Source: Ilumatobacteraceae bacterium | GTDB taxonomy: Bacteria > Actinomycetota > Acidimicrobiia > Acidimicrobiales > Ilumatobacteraceae | Assembly: GCA_022425725.1 (NCBI GenBank) | Contig: JAKMEY010000055.1 | Location: forward strand, 1-58,541 | Direction: 5' to 3' | DNA length: 58,541 bases | Shown: piece after piece, positions 25,067-33,067 of the stretch | Layout of the letters: every line of letters starts with the position of its first letter | Numbering within the stretch: the first letter of the stretch is position 1 | Notes under the pieces: generated by a model | The model's database searches: none | What the model was told of the DNA's origin: nothing | The model's input: the letters and a program-made list of their open reading frames with translations, nothing else | Program-made: the position numbers and the translations under genes

Positions 25067-26826
25067 ATCCCCCTGTCTCGCACTCCGGTGCAACCTCGAT
25101 GCGAACTCATATGTGCGGTGACCTTCGCGCCTCTGATATCGGTTCAGAAGTTTCGGTATGTGGTTGGGTTGGTCGACGCCGAGAGCATGGTGAGCATCTC
25201 GCGTTTGTCGATCTCCGTGACCACAGCGGCCTTCTTCAGTGCGTGATCAATAACAACGTCGACGTGAGGTCTGAATATGTGGTGAGGATCACCGGTGTCG
25301 TTCGGGCTCGCCCGGAGGGCACAGTGAACGATTCGTTGCCAACTGGCGAGATCGAAATCGGCGACTGTGAGGTCGAAATTCTTCGCCGTTCTGATCCGCC
25401 GCCGTTCTCCATTGATGACCGAGCGAATGATGTCGACGAAAACATCCGGTTGCAGTACCGCTACCTTGACTTGCGTCGAAATCGCATGCAGCGAAACTTA
25501 CGAGTGCGGGCGGCGGTTAACAGCGCAGTGAGAACATCGATGGAAGGTCAAGGATTTGTTGAGGTCGAGACTCCGATGCTCGTGCCTTCCACGCCAGAGG
25601 GAGCCCGCGAGTTCCTTGTGCCAAGTCGAAAATCACCAGGTGAGTTTTATGCGCTTCCGCAATCACCTCAACTTTTTAAGCAGTTGTTAATGGTCGGCGG
25701 TACCGACCGCTACTACCAGATTGCGCGTTGTCTGCGCGATGAAGACCTTCGCGCAGACCGGCAGTACGAGTTCATGCAGCTCGATATGGAGATGTCGTTT
25801 GTTGACCAAGACGATGTCCTCGATGCCGTTGGAGACGCCGTGCTCGCCGCTGCAGAAGCAGTGCTTGGTGAACGCCCTCCAGCCATCGAACGAATGACGT
25901 GGCATGATGCGATGAATCGATTCGGGGTCGACAAGCCCGACCTTCGTTTCGGTATGGAACTTGTTGAGTTGACCTCAACGTTTGCTTCTACCGAGTTCAA
26001 GGCCTTCTCTGGCGCCGAGTCGATCAAAGGCATTCTCGTGTCGGGCGGTGCGGCCGACTTTGGTCGTAATCAACTCGACAAACTCACCGATCGAGCGAAG
26101 GGCATCGGCGCAAAGGGCCTGGTGTGGCTGAAGGTAACATCGGAGGGCTTTGACTCACCTGTGGCCAAGTTCCTCAGTGAGGAAGAATCGGCTTCGGTGC
26201 GAACTGCGATGTCCGCATCAGAAGGCGACCTCATCCTTATCGTGGCTGACGAGTGGGCGACGACGTGCGAAGTGCTCGGTACCCTCCGCAACGACCTAGG
26301 TCGCCCTCCTGTGCATGAAGGCCCGTACCGGTACGTGTGGATTGTCGAGTTTCCTCTCTTTGTGGGTGTCGACCCCGTGACGGGTACGCCTCGCCCAGGG
26401 CACCATCCGTTTACTCGCCCTCACCCAGATGACGTTGACCGCATTGAGTCTGACCCACTGTCTGTGCGTTCGATTGCCTACGACCTCGTCTTAAATGGTT
26501 GGGAATTGGGTTCTGGGTCGATCAGAATTCATGAACCAGAACTTCAACGCCGAGTGTTTTCCGCGCTCGGTATCACCGAGGAAGAGGCCGATAGCAAATT
26601 TGGCTTCTTCCTCCGCCCGTTCGATTATGGAGCGCCGCCTCATGGTGGCTTTGCATTCGGTCTCGATCGTCTGACGGCAATTCTCGCTGGTGAGGACAAC
26701 ATCAGAGAGGTCATTGCGTATCCGAAAACCCAGAGTGGAGCCGACCCAATGACAAAGTCGCCGCTCCCTGTTGACGGCGAGGTGCTCGGAGATCTCGGGC
26801 TTCGCGTCCTGCCAAAAGTCGATTAG
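25063..26826 (+). CDS. aspS: Aspartyl-tRNA synthetase, probably non-discriminating
   Basis: Class II synthetase of 587 residues: N-terminal OB fold, catalytic core (RYLDLRR motif 1, YQIARCLRDEDLRADRQYEFMQLDMEM motif 2 region split by a GAD-type insertion, GFAFGLDRL motif 3). In the anticodon-binding domain the sequence GRRREHG puts histidine (H42; H30 if the second ATG is used) where discriminating enzymes have leucine. That histidine is the known mark of bacterial non-discriminating AspRS, which also makes Asp-tRNA(Asn) for GatCAB. The first ATG is supported by AAGGAG 5 bases upstream; it adds 12 residues before the usual MRTHMCG start. Confidence 0.95.
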   Translation: MNPPVSHSGATSMRTHMCGDLRASDIGSEVSVCGWVGRRREHGEHLAFVDLRDHSGLLQCVINNNVDVRSEYVVRITGVVRARPEGTVNDSLPTGEIEIGDCEVEILRRSDPPPFSIDDRANDVDENIRLQYRYLDLRRNRMQRNLRVRAAVNSAVRTSMEGQGFVEVETPMLVPSTPEGAREFLVPSRKSPGEFYALPQSPQLFKQLLMVGGTDRYYQIARCLRDEDLRADRQYEFMQLDMEMSFVDQDDVLDAVGDAVLAAAEAVLGERPPAIERMTWHDAMNRFGVDKPDLRFGMELVELTSTFASTEFKAFSGAESIKGILVSGGAADFGRNQLDKLTDRAKGIGAKGLVWLKVTSEGFDSPVAKFLSEEESASVRTAMSASEGDLILIVADEWATTCEVLGTLRNDLGRPPVHEGPYRYVWIVEFPLFVGVDPVTGTPRPGHHPFTRPHPDDVDRIESDPLSVRSIAYDLVLNGWELGSGSIRIHEPELQRRVFSALGITEEEADSKFGFFLRPFDYGAPPHGGFAFGLDRLTAILAGEDNIREVIAYPKTQSGADPMTKSPLPVDGEVLGDLGLRVLPKVD

Positions 26827-26827
26827 T

Positions 26828-26833
26828 TACTAT
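26828..26833 (+). promoter_or_regulatory. Putative -10 element of the class I aldolase gene
   Basis: TACTAT lies 14 bases before the first ATG. This would give a leader of about 7 bases with a partial Shine-Dalgarno (GGGAG) before tandem ATG codons. Confidence 0.35.
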
Positions 26834-26847
26834 CAGGTTCGGGAGAC

Positions 26848-27738
26848 ATGATGAACGAACAACAATTGCAACGAGTACGAAATGACGATGGTTTCATTGC
26901 CGCTCTCGATCAAAGTGGTGGCAGTACGCCAAAGGCTCTCGGTTTGTATGGCATTACCGATGGGTCATGGGCTGACGAGGAGGAAATGTTCGATCTCATG
27001 CATGCCATGAGATCTCGAATCATGATGTCGTCGGCCTTCAACAGCGAGCGAGTGCTCGGTGCGATCTTGTTTGAAATGACGATGGACCGCCTGGTCGACG
27101 GTGTTCCCACTGCGAGTTATCTCTGGCAGCGGAAGAACGTGGTTCCCTTTCTGAAAGTCGATAAGGGCCTTGCCGATCAAGTTGACGGGGCTCAAGTGAT
27201 GAAGCCGATGCCCGACCTTGATGCGCTTCTTGAACGAGCGGTTGCATCTGGCATCTTTGGCACGAAAATGAGGTCAGTGATTTCATCTGCCAACCCGGCA
27301 GGAGTTTTGGCTGTCGTTTCTCAACAGTTTGAGGTTGCGCATCAAATCCTCTCGGCCGGTCTTGTTCCGATCATTGAGCCAGAGGTCGACATTCATGCCC
27401 CAGATAAGGCCGAGGCTGAAGAGATGCTTCGAGATGCCATTTTGAACAGGTTGGCAACTGTTGATACCGATACGCCGGTGATGTTGAAGTTGACGTTGCC
27501 TGAGGTCGACGGGCTTTACGACGTATTTGTTAACCACGATTCGGTGGCGCGTGTGGTGGCGCTGTCGGGTGGCTATAGCCGCGAAGTTGCGAACGAGCGT
27601 CTCTCACGAAACCGTGGCGTGATCGCCAGCTTCTCGCGTGCGTTGACGGAGGGCCTTGCCGCTGGTCAAACCGACGCGGAGTTCGATGCGACGCTCGACA
27701 GCACGGTCGAGGGCATCTACCAAGCTTCACGAAGCTAG
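26848..27738 (+). CDS. fda: Fructose-bisphosphate aldolase, class I
   Basis: Schiff-base aldolase of glycolysis and gluconeogenesis. The 296-residue protein matches the bacterial class I branch (Staphylococcus-type): ALDQSGGSTPKAL near the N-terminus, VPFLKVDKGL, IFGTKMRSVI and VPIIEPEVDI with the active-site lysines and glutamate, then VMLKLTLPE and VALSGGYSREVANERL. No metal site is needed. Two ATG codons (26848 and 26854) are possible starts. It ends 15 bases from the convergent DUF1015 gene. Confidence 0.93.
   Translation: MMNEQQLQRVRNDDGFIAALDQSGGSTPKALGLYGITDGSWADEEEMFDLMHAMRSRIMMSSAFNSERVLGAILFEMTMDRLVDGVPTASYLWQRKNVVPFLKVDKGLADQVDGAQVMKPMPDLDALLERAVASGIFGTKMRSVISSANPAGVLAVVSQQFEVAHQILSAGLVPIIEPEVDIHAPDKAEAEEMLRDAILNRLATVDTDTPVMLKLTLPEVDGLYDVFVNHDSVARVVALSGGYSREVANERLSRNRGVIASFSRALTEGLAAGQTDAEFDATLDSTVEGIYQASRS
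27723..27736. terminator. Short inverted repeat between convergent genes
   Basis: AGCTTCACGAAGCT is a perfect inverted repeat at the end of the aldolase gene (5-bp stem with a 4-base loop, or 6 bp with 2). There is no U-tract on either side, so a terminator role is a weak guess. Confidence 0.22.
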
Positions 27739-27752
27739 GTCTTCGACTCTGG

Positions 27753-28937
27753 CTATCGCATCGGACGGATCACTGTTCCCGTCAGAAGCTTTGGGGTGAA
27801 GAATGTCGACTTCGGCGGCATGAGGTCACCCTGCTCGGCAGTTCGGACGATTTCATCGAAGGGCACTGGCCGGATGAGAATTCCAGCTGATGCCGCTTGT
27901 GACGTAACGGCGTCGACGACGTTGCGGACCCCGTGTTGGTAAGTGACGGTGTGTGAGACGCCGTTGAATGCGTGTTCTAGGCGTGCTCCGTCGAGATCTC
28001 GGTCTCCAAGCTCAGCGGAGCCTTGAGGAACGTACAGTTCGACCGTGGCGTCGGAGGTGACGAAACCGACCGCAGAGGCATCCGCCATGGCTTGAAGGCA
28101 CCGACCATCCGCTGGCACTGACCCAATATGGTCATACGATGCCTCCAACGCCGCTCGAAGGTCATCGCTTGCAACGTCGGTGTACAGCCGATGGATTGCG
28201 GCAATCGCGAGTTGCTCGGGGCTCATCTCGTTCACGAACACCATGGTGGTTGATGCGGCAGTAGCCAGTTCAGCTTGATGGGTATTGACGTGCTGTTGGT
28301 ATTGGCGAGCCACCCCGTACCTGTGGTGTCCATCGGCGATGAGCACATCCGAGCCGGATACACATTCCTTAATGGCCGCAACTCGGTCGGGGGCGCTGAC
28401 GCGTTCAAGTGTGTGAAGAACACCATCGATCTCGACGGTGCCAAATTGTTCTCCTGGCTCGGACAGCAGGTCGCTGAGGCCAGCTGCCCTTGATAAACCC
28501 CAGATCGGTGAAAGGTTCGCTTCGGTCGAGATGGTGAGGTCGAGTCGATCGGTGCTCGCCTTTGGGGTGGTGCGTTCATGGGGTAGCACCCCGCCGCCTC
28601 CTTCAGGCACAACCTCAAGTGCCCCAATGACGCCATCAATGGTGCGAGACACGCCACTTTCATCATTGAAAGTCATACGGTAGATCGTGAACGAGGGCGT
28701 GTCGTCGGCGATGAGCACCTCAGATGAGATCCATTCGTTCATTTTTGTGGCAGCAATTGCGTAGGGGTCGTCACCATCGTCGAGAAGAGGAACGTCAATC
28801 CACGTCACATTTGAGGGGGAGGAGTCCCGAAGTTGCCGAACATCGCTTTCACTAAGAACGTCATAAGGGGGTGCAACCGATTCAGCGAAACGGCTGTGTT
28901 CAAATCGAAGTCCAACGAATGGCTCAAAGACTGGCAT
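27753..28937 (-). CDS. DUF1015 family protein
   Basis: Conserved bacterial protein of unknown function, 394 residues from the chosen start. It opens MPVFEPFVGLRF, with VAPPYDVLSE soon after, the hallmark of DUF1015. IADGHHRYGVARQY and IHRLYTD follow, and the C-terminal RPVPFDEIVRTAEQGDLMPPKSTFFTPKL is also typical. Start choice is difficult. ATG 28937 matches the family. An in-frame GTG at 28952 or ATG 28994 would add 5 or 19 residues. A strong AAAGGAGGG sits at 28968-28976, too far (about 30 bases) from ATG 28937 and 15 bases from the GTG. Confidence 0.88.
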   Translation of the reverse strand: MPVFEPFVGLRFEHSRFAESVAPPYDVLSESDVRQLRDSSPSNVTWIDVPLLDDGDDPYAIAATKMNEWISSEVLIADDTPSFTIYRMTFNDESGVSRTIDGVIGALEVVPEGGGGVLPHERTTPKASTDRLDLTISTEANLSPIWGLSRAAGLSDLLSEPGEQFGTVEIDGVLHTLERVSAPDRVAAIKECVSGSDVLIADGHHRYGVARQYQQHVNTHQAELATAASTTMVFVNEMSPEQLAIAAIHRLYTDVASDDLRAALEASYDHIGSVPADGRCLQAMADASAVGFVTSDATVELYVPQGSAELGDRDLDGARLEHAFNGVSHTVTYQHGVRNVVDAVTSQAASAGILIRPVPFDEIVRTAEQGDLMPPKSTFFTPKLLTGTVIRPMR

Positions 28938-28967
28938 ACCAAACTCTGCCACGTAATGAGCAAAAAT

Positions 28968-28976
28968 CCCTCCTTT
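28968..28976 (-). promoter_or_regulatory. Strong Shine-Dalgarno-like AAAGGAGGG upstream of DUF1015
   Basis: On the minus strand this is the best anti-16S match in the region, yet no in-frame start codon lies at the usual 5-10 bases. The nearest in-frame start is GTG 28952, 15 bases downstream. It may set the start of the DUF1015 protein or belong to another reading. Confidence 0.35.
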
Positions 28977-28995
28977 CCGTGATACATAAGACATT

Positions 28996-29781
28996 GTGAC
29001 ATCGGTTCGTTACGTCATTTGCGACCTCGATGGAGTCGTCTGGAACGGTGACTCCATCATTGAGGGCTCAGTTGAAGCGATAACCCAAATGCAACGGGAG
29101 GGTGCGGCGGTCTGGTTCGTCACCAATAACTCCAACCAACATTCCTCTCATTACGTGCAACGGTTGAGTGATGCAGGTGTTGATCAGGCGCATCAGTTGC
29201 TGACAAGTGCCCAAGCCGCTGCAACGCTGATCGATAGCGATGAGCGTGTTCTCATCTGTGCTGGTCCCGGTGTCGAGCAGGCGGTCACCGAGGCCGGGGG
29301 AGTGCCGATCGCAAACACAGAAGACGCCGTTGGAGAGCGAATTGATGCAGTCATCGTCGGCCTGCACACCGAGTTTGACTACGGTCGGCTCGATCGAGCT
29401 GCTCGAGCGGGTCGCAGCGGTGCACGGCTCATCGGGACAAATTCAGACACTACGTTTCCAACCGCGACTGGTGAAGCGCCCGGTGGAGGTGCGATTCTTG
29501 CCGCCGTGGAGGCAGCGGCAGGGCGCAAGGCACTTCTTGCCGGCAAACCGCATGCGCCTATGGTTGCTGCGGTTGCGGGGCGCGTCGGTCCCGAATTCCA
29601 GCCAGAGAATGCCGTGATGATTGGGGACAGATACAGCACCGATGGTCGGTTCGCTGCCGAGCTTGGCTGTCGGTTCATTGCCGTCTCATCTGGAGTTGCA
29701 CCAGATGATGAAGATGTCGTCGTATGGAAGCGGGTGTCATGTCTCGCTGATGCGGTTCAGTACGTAGTTGGTGAGTGCTAG
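28996..29781 (+). CDS. HAD-IIA family phosphatase (Rv1692/NagD-like)
   Basis: Haloacid-dehalogenase-type phosphatase of 261 residues with a C2-type cap. Nucleophile and acid D10 and D12 in CDLDGVVW, threonine in FVTNNSNQ, lysine in LLAGKPHAPM, and the Mg-binding aspartate in MIGDRYSTDG. In mycobacteria the gene next to tlyA, Rv1692, encodes a glycerol-3-phosphate phosphatase involved in polar lipid recycling. The same position here makes that role plausible but unproven. The GTG start is only one base away from the farthest possible DUF1015 start on the other strand. The stop overlaps the tlyA start by one base. Confidence 0.88.
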   Translation: MTSVRYVICDLDGVVWNGDSIIEGSVEAITQMQREGAAVWFVTNNSNQHSSHYVQRLSDAGVDQAHQLLTSAQAAATLIDSDERVLICAGPGVEQAVTEAGGVPIANTEDAVGERIDAVIVGLHTEFDYGRLDRAARAGRSGARLIGTNSDTTFPTATGEAPGGGAILAAVEAAAGRKALLAGKPHAPMVAAVAGRVGPEFQPENAVMIGDRYSTDGRFAAELGCRFIAVSSGVAPDDEDVVVWKRVSCLADAVQYVVGEC

Positions 29782-30554
29782 TGGCTCAACAGCGTCGACG
29801 CTTAGACACCGAACTCGTTCGTAGGGGTATGGTCGAGAGTCGTACAGCCGCTGCCGAGGCCATATCTTTGGGGCTCGTTCGGGTTGGTGGAGCGGTTGCC
29901 GAGAAGGCGTCACGGTTGGTGGCTACACATGAATCGCTTGCCATCGAAGGACCTGCCGCACGTTTCGTTGGACGTGGCGGCGACAAACTTCAGGCCGCAT
30001 TGGACGAGTGGCCCGATGTGCTAGCAGTGGTAGCCGGGCGACGGGCTATTGACTGTGGTTCATCAACCGGTGGCTTCACCGATTGCCTTTTGCAGCATGG
30101 AGCGACCTCGGTACTGGCAGTCGATGTTGGTCGCGGTCAACTTCATCAACGCTTGCTTACCGACGATCGTGTGACCTCAAAGGAACGCACTGACATTCGA
30201 CTGATCGACCCAGACGAGTTTGGTGGACCTTTCGGCATTCTCGTTGCTGACCTTTCCTTTATCTCGCTGACAACCGTGGCTGAATCACTTCTTCGGCAAT
30301 GCGTTGACGGCGGTCCGATGATCCTGTTGGTGAAACCCCAGTTTGAAGTCGGAAGAGAAAAGGTGTCTGCAGGCAAGGGAGTGATATCAAACGATGCGGA
30401 TAGACAGTTCGCCCTCGATCGGGTCCGCAACAGCTTTGAAGCCCTCGGCTGTGTCACGATAGGAGTTATGGACTGTCCTGTTCACGGAGCCGATGGAAAC
30501 CGGGAGTTTCTGTTGGCGCTTCGTGCGCCAAAGAGAGCGCAGGCGCTTTCATGA
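29781..30554 (+). CDS. tlyA: TlyA family rRNA 2'-O-methyltransferase
   Basis: Methylates ribose at 16S C1409 and/or 23S C1920 in mycobacteria, which creates capreomycin sensitivity. The 257-residue protein has an N-terminal S4 RNA-binding domain (about 4-60, RRRLDTELVRRGMVESRTAA) and a FtsJ-like methyltransferase domain with the SAM loop DCGSSTGGFTDCLL, VLAVDVGRGQ and LVKPQFEVGREKV. GTG 29781 is chosen because the S4 domain begins directly. GTG 29775 would add only two residues. Order HAD-tlyA-NAD kinase-recN equals Rv1692-Rv1696. Confidence 0.93.
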   Translation: MAQQRRRLDTELVRRGMVESRTAAAEAISLGLVRVGGAVAEKASRLVATHESLAIEGPAARFVGRGGDKLQAALDEWPDVLAVVAGRRAIDCGSSTGGFTDCLLQHGATSVLAVDVGRGQLHQRLLTDDRVTSKERTDIRLIDPDEFGGPFGILVADLSFISLTTVAESLLRQCVDGGPMILLVKPQFEVGREKVSAGKGVISNDADRQFALDRVRNSFEALGCVTIGVMDCPVHGADGNREFLLALRAPKRAQALS

Positions 30555-31414
30555 GGGTCCTTATCGTCGGACACCACCAAGAACCTCGAGCGATCGAACT
30601 TGCTCGAGAAGCCTCTGCCTGGCTGCACGAGCGGGGCCATAGCTGCGGCATTGGTGTAAGTGACGTTGACGCTCTCTCAGATTCAGGTATTCCTGCATTC
30701 GAGGGCGAGGCGTCAAATGCCGATTTGGTGTTGTGTCTCGGCGGAGACGGCACCGTCTTACGAGCGGTGCGTCTGTTGAACGGTGCGTCCGTACCGCTGC
30801 TAGGGGTCAATCTCGGAAATCTCGGGTATTTATCCGAGGTTGAAGGTGACGGGCTCCCAGATGCACTCGACCGTTTTTTGATGGGTCCAGACGCAGGTCG
30901 TTGGACTGCGGAAAATCGCATGATGCTCAGCGTCGCAGCCGAGTCATCGTCGGGTGACGACCTCGGGTCGTGGTCGGTGCTCAATGAGGCGGTGGTCGAA
31001 AAGCGCCAGTCAGGCAACACTGTGCGCCTCACTCTTCTCATCGACGGCAGTGCGTTCACGTCATATGCAGCAGACGGTCTCATCGTCAGCACACCAACAG
31101 GATCCACGGCGTACTCACTCTCGGCGAGAGGTCCGGTGGTCTCGCCTCGACATCGGGCGATGCTCGTGACCCCAGTCGCTCCTCATATGTTGTTTGACCG
31201 AAGCCTCGTACTCGACCCATCAGAAGTAGCCGAGATTCGTGTCTCCGGTCATCGGTCGGCTGCACTCGTCGTCGACGGGGTTGCGGTCGCCGATCTAGAC
31301 GATGGGGCTCGCGTCACGTGCCGACCATCGGAACACACAGCCACATTTGTTCGATTCGGCGAACAGCAGTATCACCAGATTTTGAAAGCAAAGTTCGGGC
31401 TTCTCGACCGTTGA
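30551..31414 (+). CDS. nadK: NAD kinase
   Basis: Phosphorylates NAD to NADP, cytoplasmic, 287 residues. The GGDGT motif (LVLCLGGDGTVLRA), NLGNLGYLSEVE, NEAVVEK and the TPTGSTAYSLSARGPVVSP block define the family. The start overlaps the tlyA stop (ATGA); recN begins one base after its end. It is relevant to F420-NADP chemistry because npdG needs NADP, but the two genes are far apart. Confidence 0.96.
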   Translation: MRVLIVGHHQEPRAIELAREASAWLHERGHSCGIGVSDVDALSDSGIPAFEGEASNADLVLCLGGDGTVLRAVRLLNGASVPLLGVNLGNLGYLSEVEGDGLPDALDRFLMGPDAGRWTAENRMMLSVAAESSSGDDLGSWSVLNEAVVEKRQSGNTVRLTLLIDGSAFTSYAADGLIVSTPTGSTAYSLSARGPVVSPRHRAMLVTPVAPHMLFDRSLVLDPSEVAEIRVSGHRSAALVVDGVAVADLDDGARVTCRPSEHTATFVRFGEQQYHQILKAKFGLLDR

Positions 31415-31415
31415 C

Positions 31416-32984
31416 ATGATCCGCGAGCTCCATATCGAGAATGTTGTCGTTATCGAACGCGCAACAGTCCTCTTCGAGGGTGGGGTCACAGCGATTACAG
31501 GTGCGAGCGGAGTCGGTAAAAGTGTTCTGCTGTCAGCACTGTCGCTCGCCTGTGGCGCACGTTCGGAATCAGATGTGATTCGGTCAGGGTGTGACGAGGC
31601 GCGTGTCGATCTGCGTTTTGACGTCGTGACAACAGACGGTGCAATTGAGGAACGGGTGCTTACCCGTATCGTGCCCCGAGATGGTCGGTCTCGGGCATAT
31701 ATCGACGGGCGACCCTCGACGGCCCATGCTCTTGCAGAGCTCGCGGCTTCGTCGATTGAGATCCATGGACAACACGAACAGCATCGTTTAGGGAGTGTCC
31801 GGGTACGTTCAGATCTACTTGATCTATTCGGCAGTCTGTCACGCGACGAGGCTGATCGATGCGCAGGTGAAATTGCAGCGCTTCGCGCAGAAATTGCTGC
31901 GCTGGGAGGAGATGCCGCCGAGCGTCAACGCGAACTTGACTTTCTTGAATACCAGTTGAACGAGATTGACCAACTGGCTCCCGGTGAGCAGGAGCTCGAC
32001 GACTTAATGAACGAAGAGCGCACGCTGAGTGACGTCGACCGAATTCGAAGCGTCGCAGCACAACTACTTGATGCCATCGACAATGACGAGAGGCTTCGTG
32101 TAGCAGCAAAAGAGCTTCAGCCCGTCGAGAGTTTTGCGTCGATAGCCGAACGGCTCGACGGCGTCTTTGCCGAACTTGACGACCTAGCTGGTGAAGTTCG
32201 GGGTCATCTGTCGAATCTCGATGATGACCCTGCGAGGCTCACCAGCATTCGAGAGCGCATCTCGGCCCTAAAGGGGCTCTGTCGAAGGTACGGCGATTCG
32301 ATGAGTGAGGTTCTCGCGTTTCGTGATGGTCTTGTCGAACAGTGCGATCGGCTTCGGCACCACGACGAACGTGCCGGTGAGCTCGATGTAGCGATGACAT
32401 CAGCGGTCAATGAATACGAACGCGTTGCCGAAGTGCTGCGACGTCAGCGACTCGAGTGTGCGCCGCGCCTGGGCACCGTGGTGACGGAGCGTCTCGTGTC
32501 GCTCGGCATGCCTCATGCCCGTTTCGAGGTTGACGTTGCGGGAACCGATGGGGGAGAGGTTGAGTTTCTCTTTGCTCCAAGTGGTCCAGAGGACCCCCGG
32601 CCGTTGGGACGCATCGCCTCCGGTGGAGAAACGGCTCGGTGCATGCTTGCCCTTGATTTGGCAATCGGACACCACAGTGACTTGAGGTGCTCGGTTTTTG
32701 ATGAAATTGATGCCGGTGTTGATCCTTCGGCAGGAGATGCCATCGCTCATGCATTGTCGGTCGCCGCAAGTGGTCGTCAAATCATCGTAGTAACCCACCT
32801 TGCGACCGTCGCGGCGGTGGCGACGTCTCATCTGGTCGTCGATAAGCACCATATGGGCGACACGCCGCACTCCACCATTGGTCGAGTTGATGGCGTCGAG
32901 CGGGAGCGCGAAATCGCACGTATGTTGACTGGATCAGATGATTCCGAATCGGTGACGGTGGCCCGTCGGCTGCTCGAGCGGTGA
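31416..32984 (+). CDS. recN: DNA repair protein RecN
   Basis: SMC-like ATPase acting at double-strand breaks, 522 residues, somewhat short for RecN (usually about 550-590). Walker A reads GASGVGKS (29-36) in place of the common GETGAGKS. The QHEQHRL segment, a coiled-coil region (about 145-390), the signature RIASGGETARCMLAL and Walker B VFDEIDAGVDPSAGDAIA follow. The shortening lies in the coiled coil. Start at ATG 31416 matches the MIRELHIENVVVIERA family N-terminus. Confidence 0.94.
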   Translation: MIRELHIENVVVIERATVLFEGGVTAITGASGVGKSVLLSALSLACGARSESDVIRSGCDEARVDLRFDVVTTDGAIEERVLTRIVPRDGRSRAYIDGRPSTAHALAELAASSIEIHGQHEQHRLGSVRVRSDLLDLFGSLSRDEADRCAGEIAALRAEIAALGGDAAERQRELDFLEYQLNEIDQLAPGEQELDDLMNEERTLSDVDRIRSVAAQLLDAIDNDERLRVAAKELQPVESFASIAERLDGVFAELDDLAGEVRGHLSNLDDDPARLTSIRERISALKGLCRRYGDSMSEVLAFRDGLVEQCDRLRHHDERAGELDVAMTSAVNEYERVAEVLRRQRLECAPRLGTVVTERLVSLGMPHARFEVDVAGTDGGEVEFLFAPSGPEDPRPLGRIASGGETARCMLALDLAIGHHSDLRCSVFDEIDAGVDPSAGDAIAHALSVAASGRQIIVVTHLATVAAVATSHLVVDKHHMGDTPHSTIGRVDGVEREREIARMLTGSDDSESVTVARRLLER

Positions 32985-33067
32985 CATTGACGCGAACTCT
33001 TGGTGTCGCGAGGTATGGTGTAATTCCGTCAGCAACGAGTGTGGGCTCGAGAGGGACGGAGGACCAA

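Noticed and set aside
30466-31107. Open frame of 213 codons on the minus strand
   Set aside because: Antisense to tlyA and NAD kinase, with Ser/Pro/Arg-rich composition typical of a reverse frame.
32981-33067. N-terminal extension of CTP synthase
   Set aside because: The 29 extra residues match no CTP synthase, and a TTG with a good ribosome site stands exactly at the family start.
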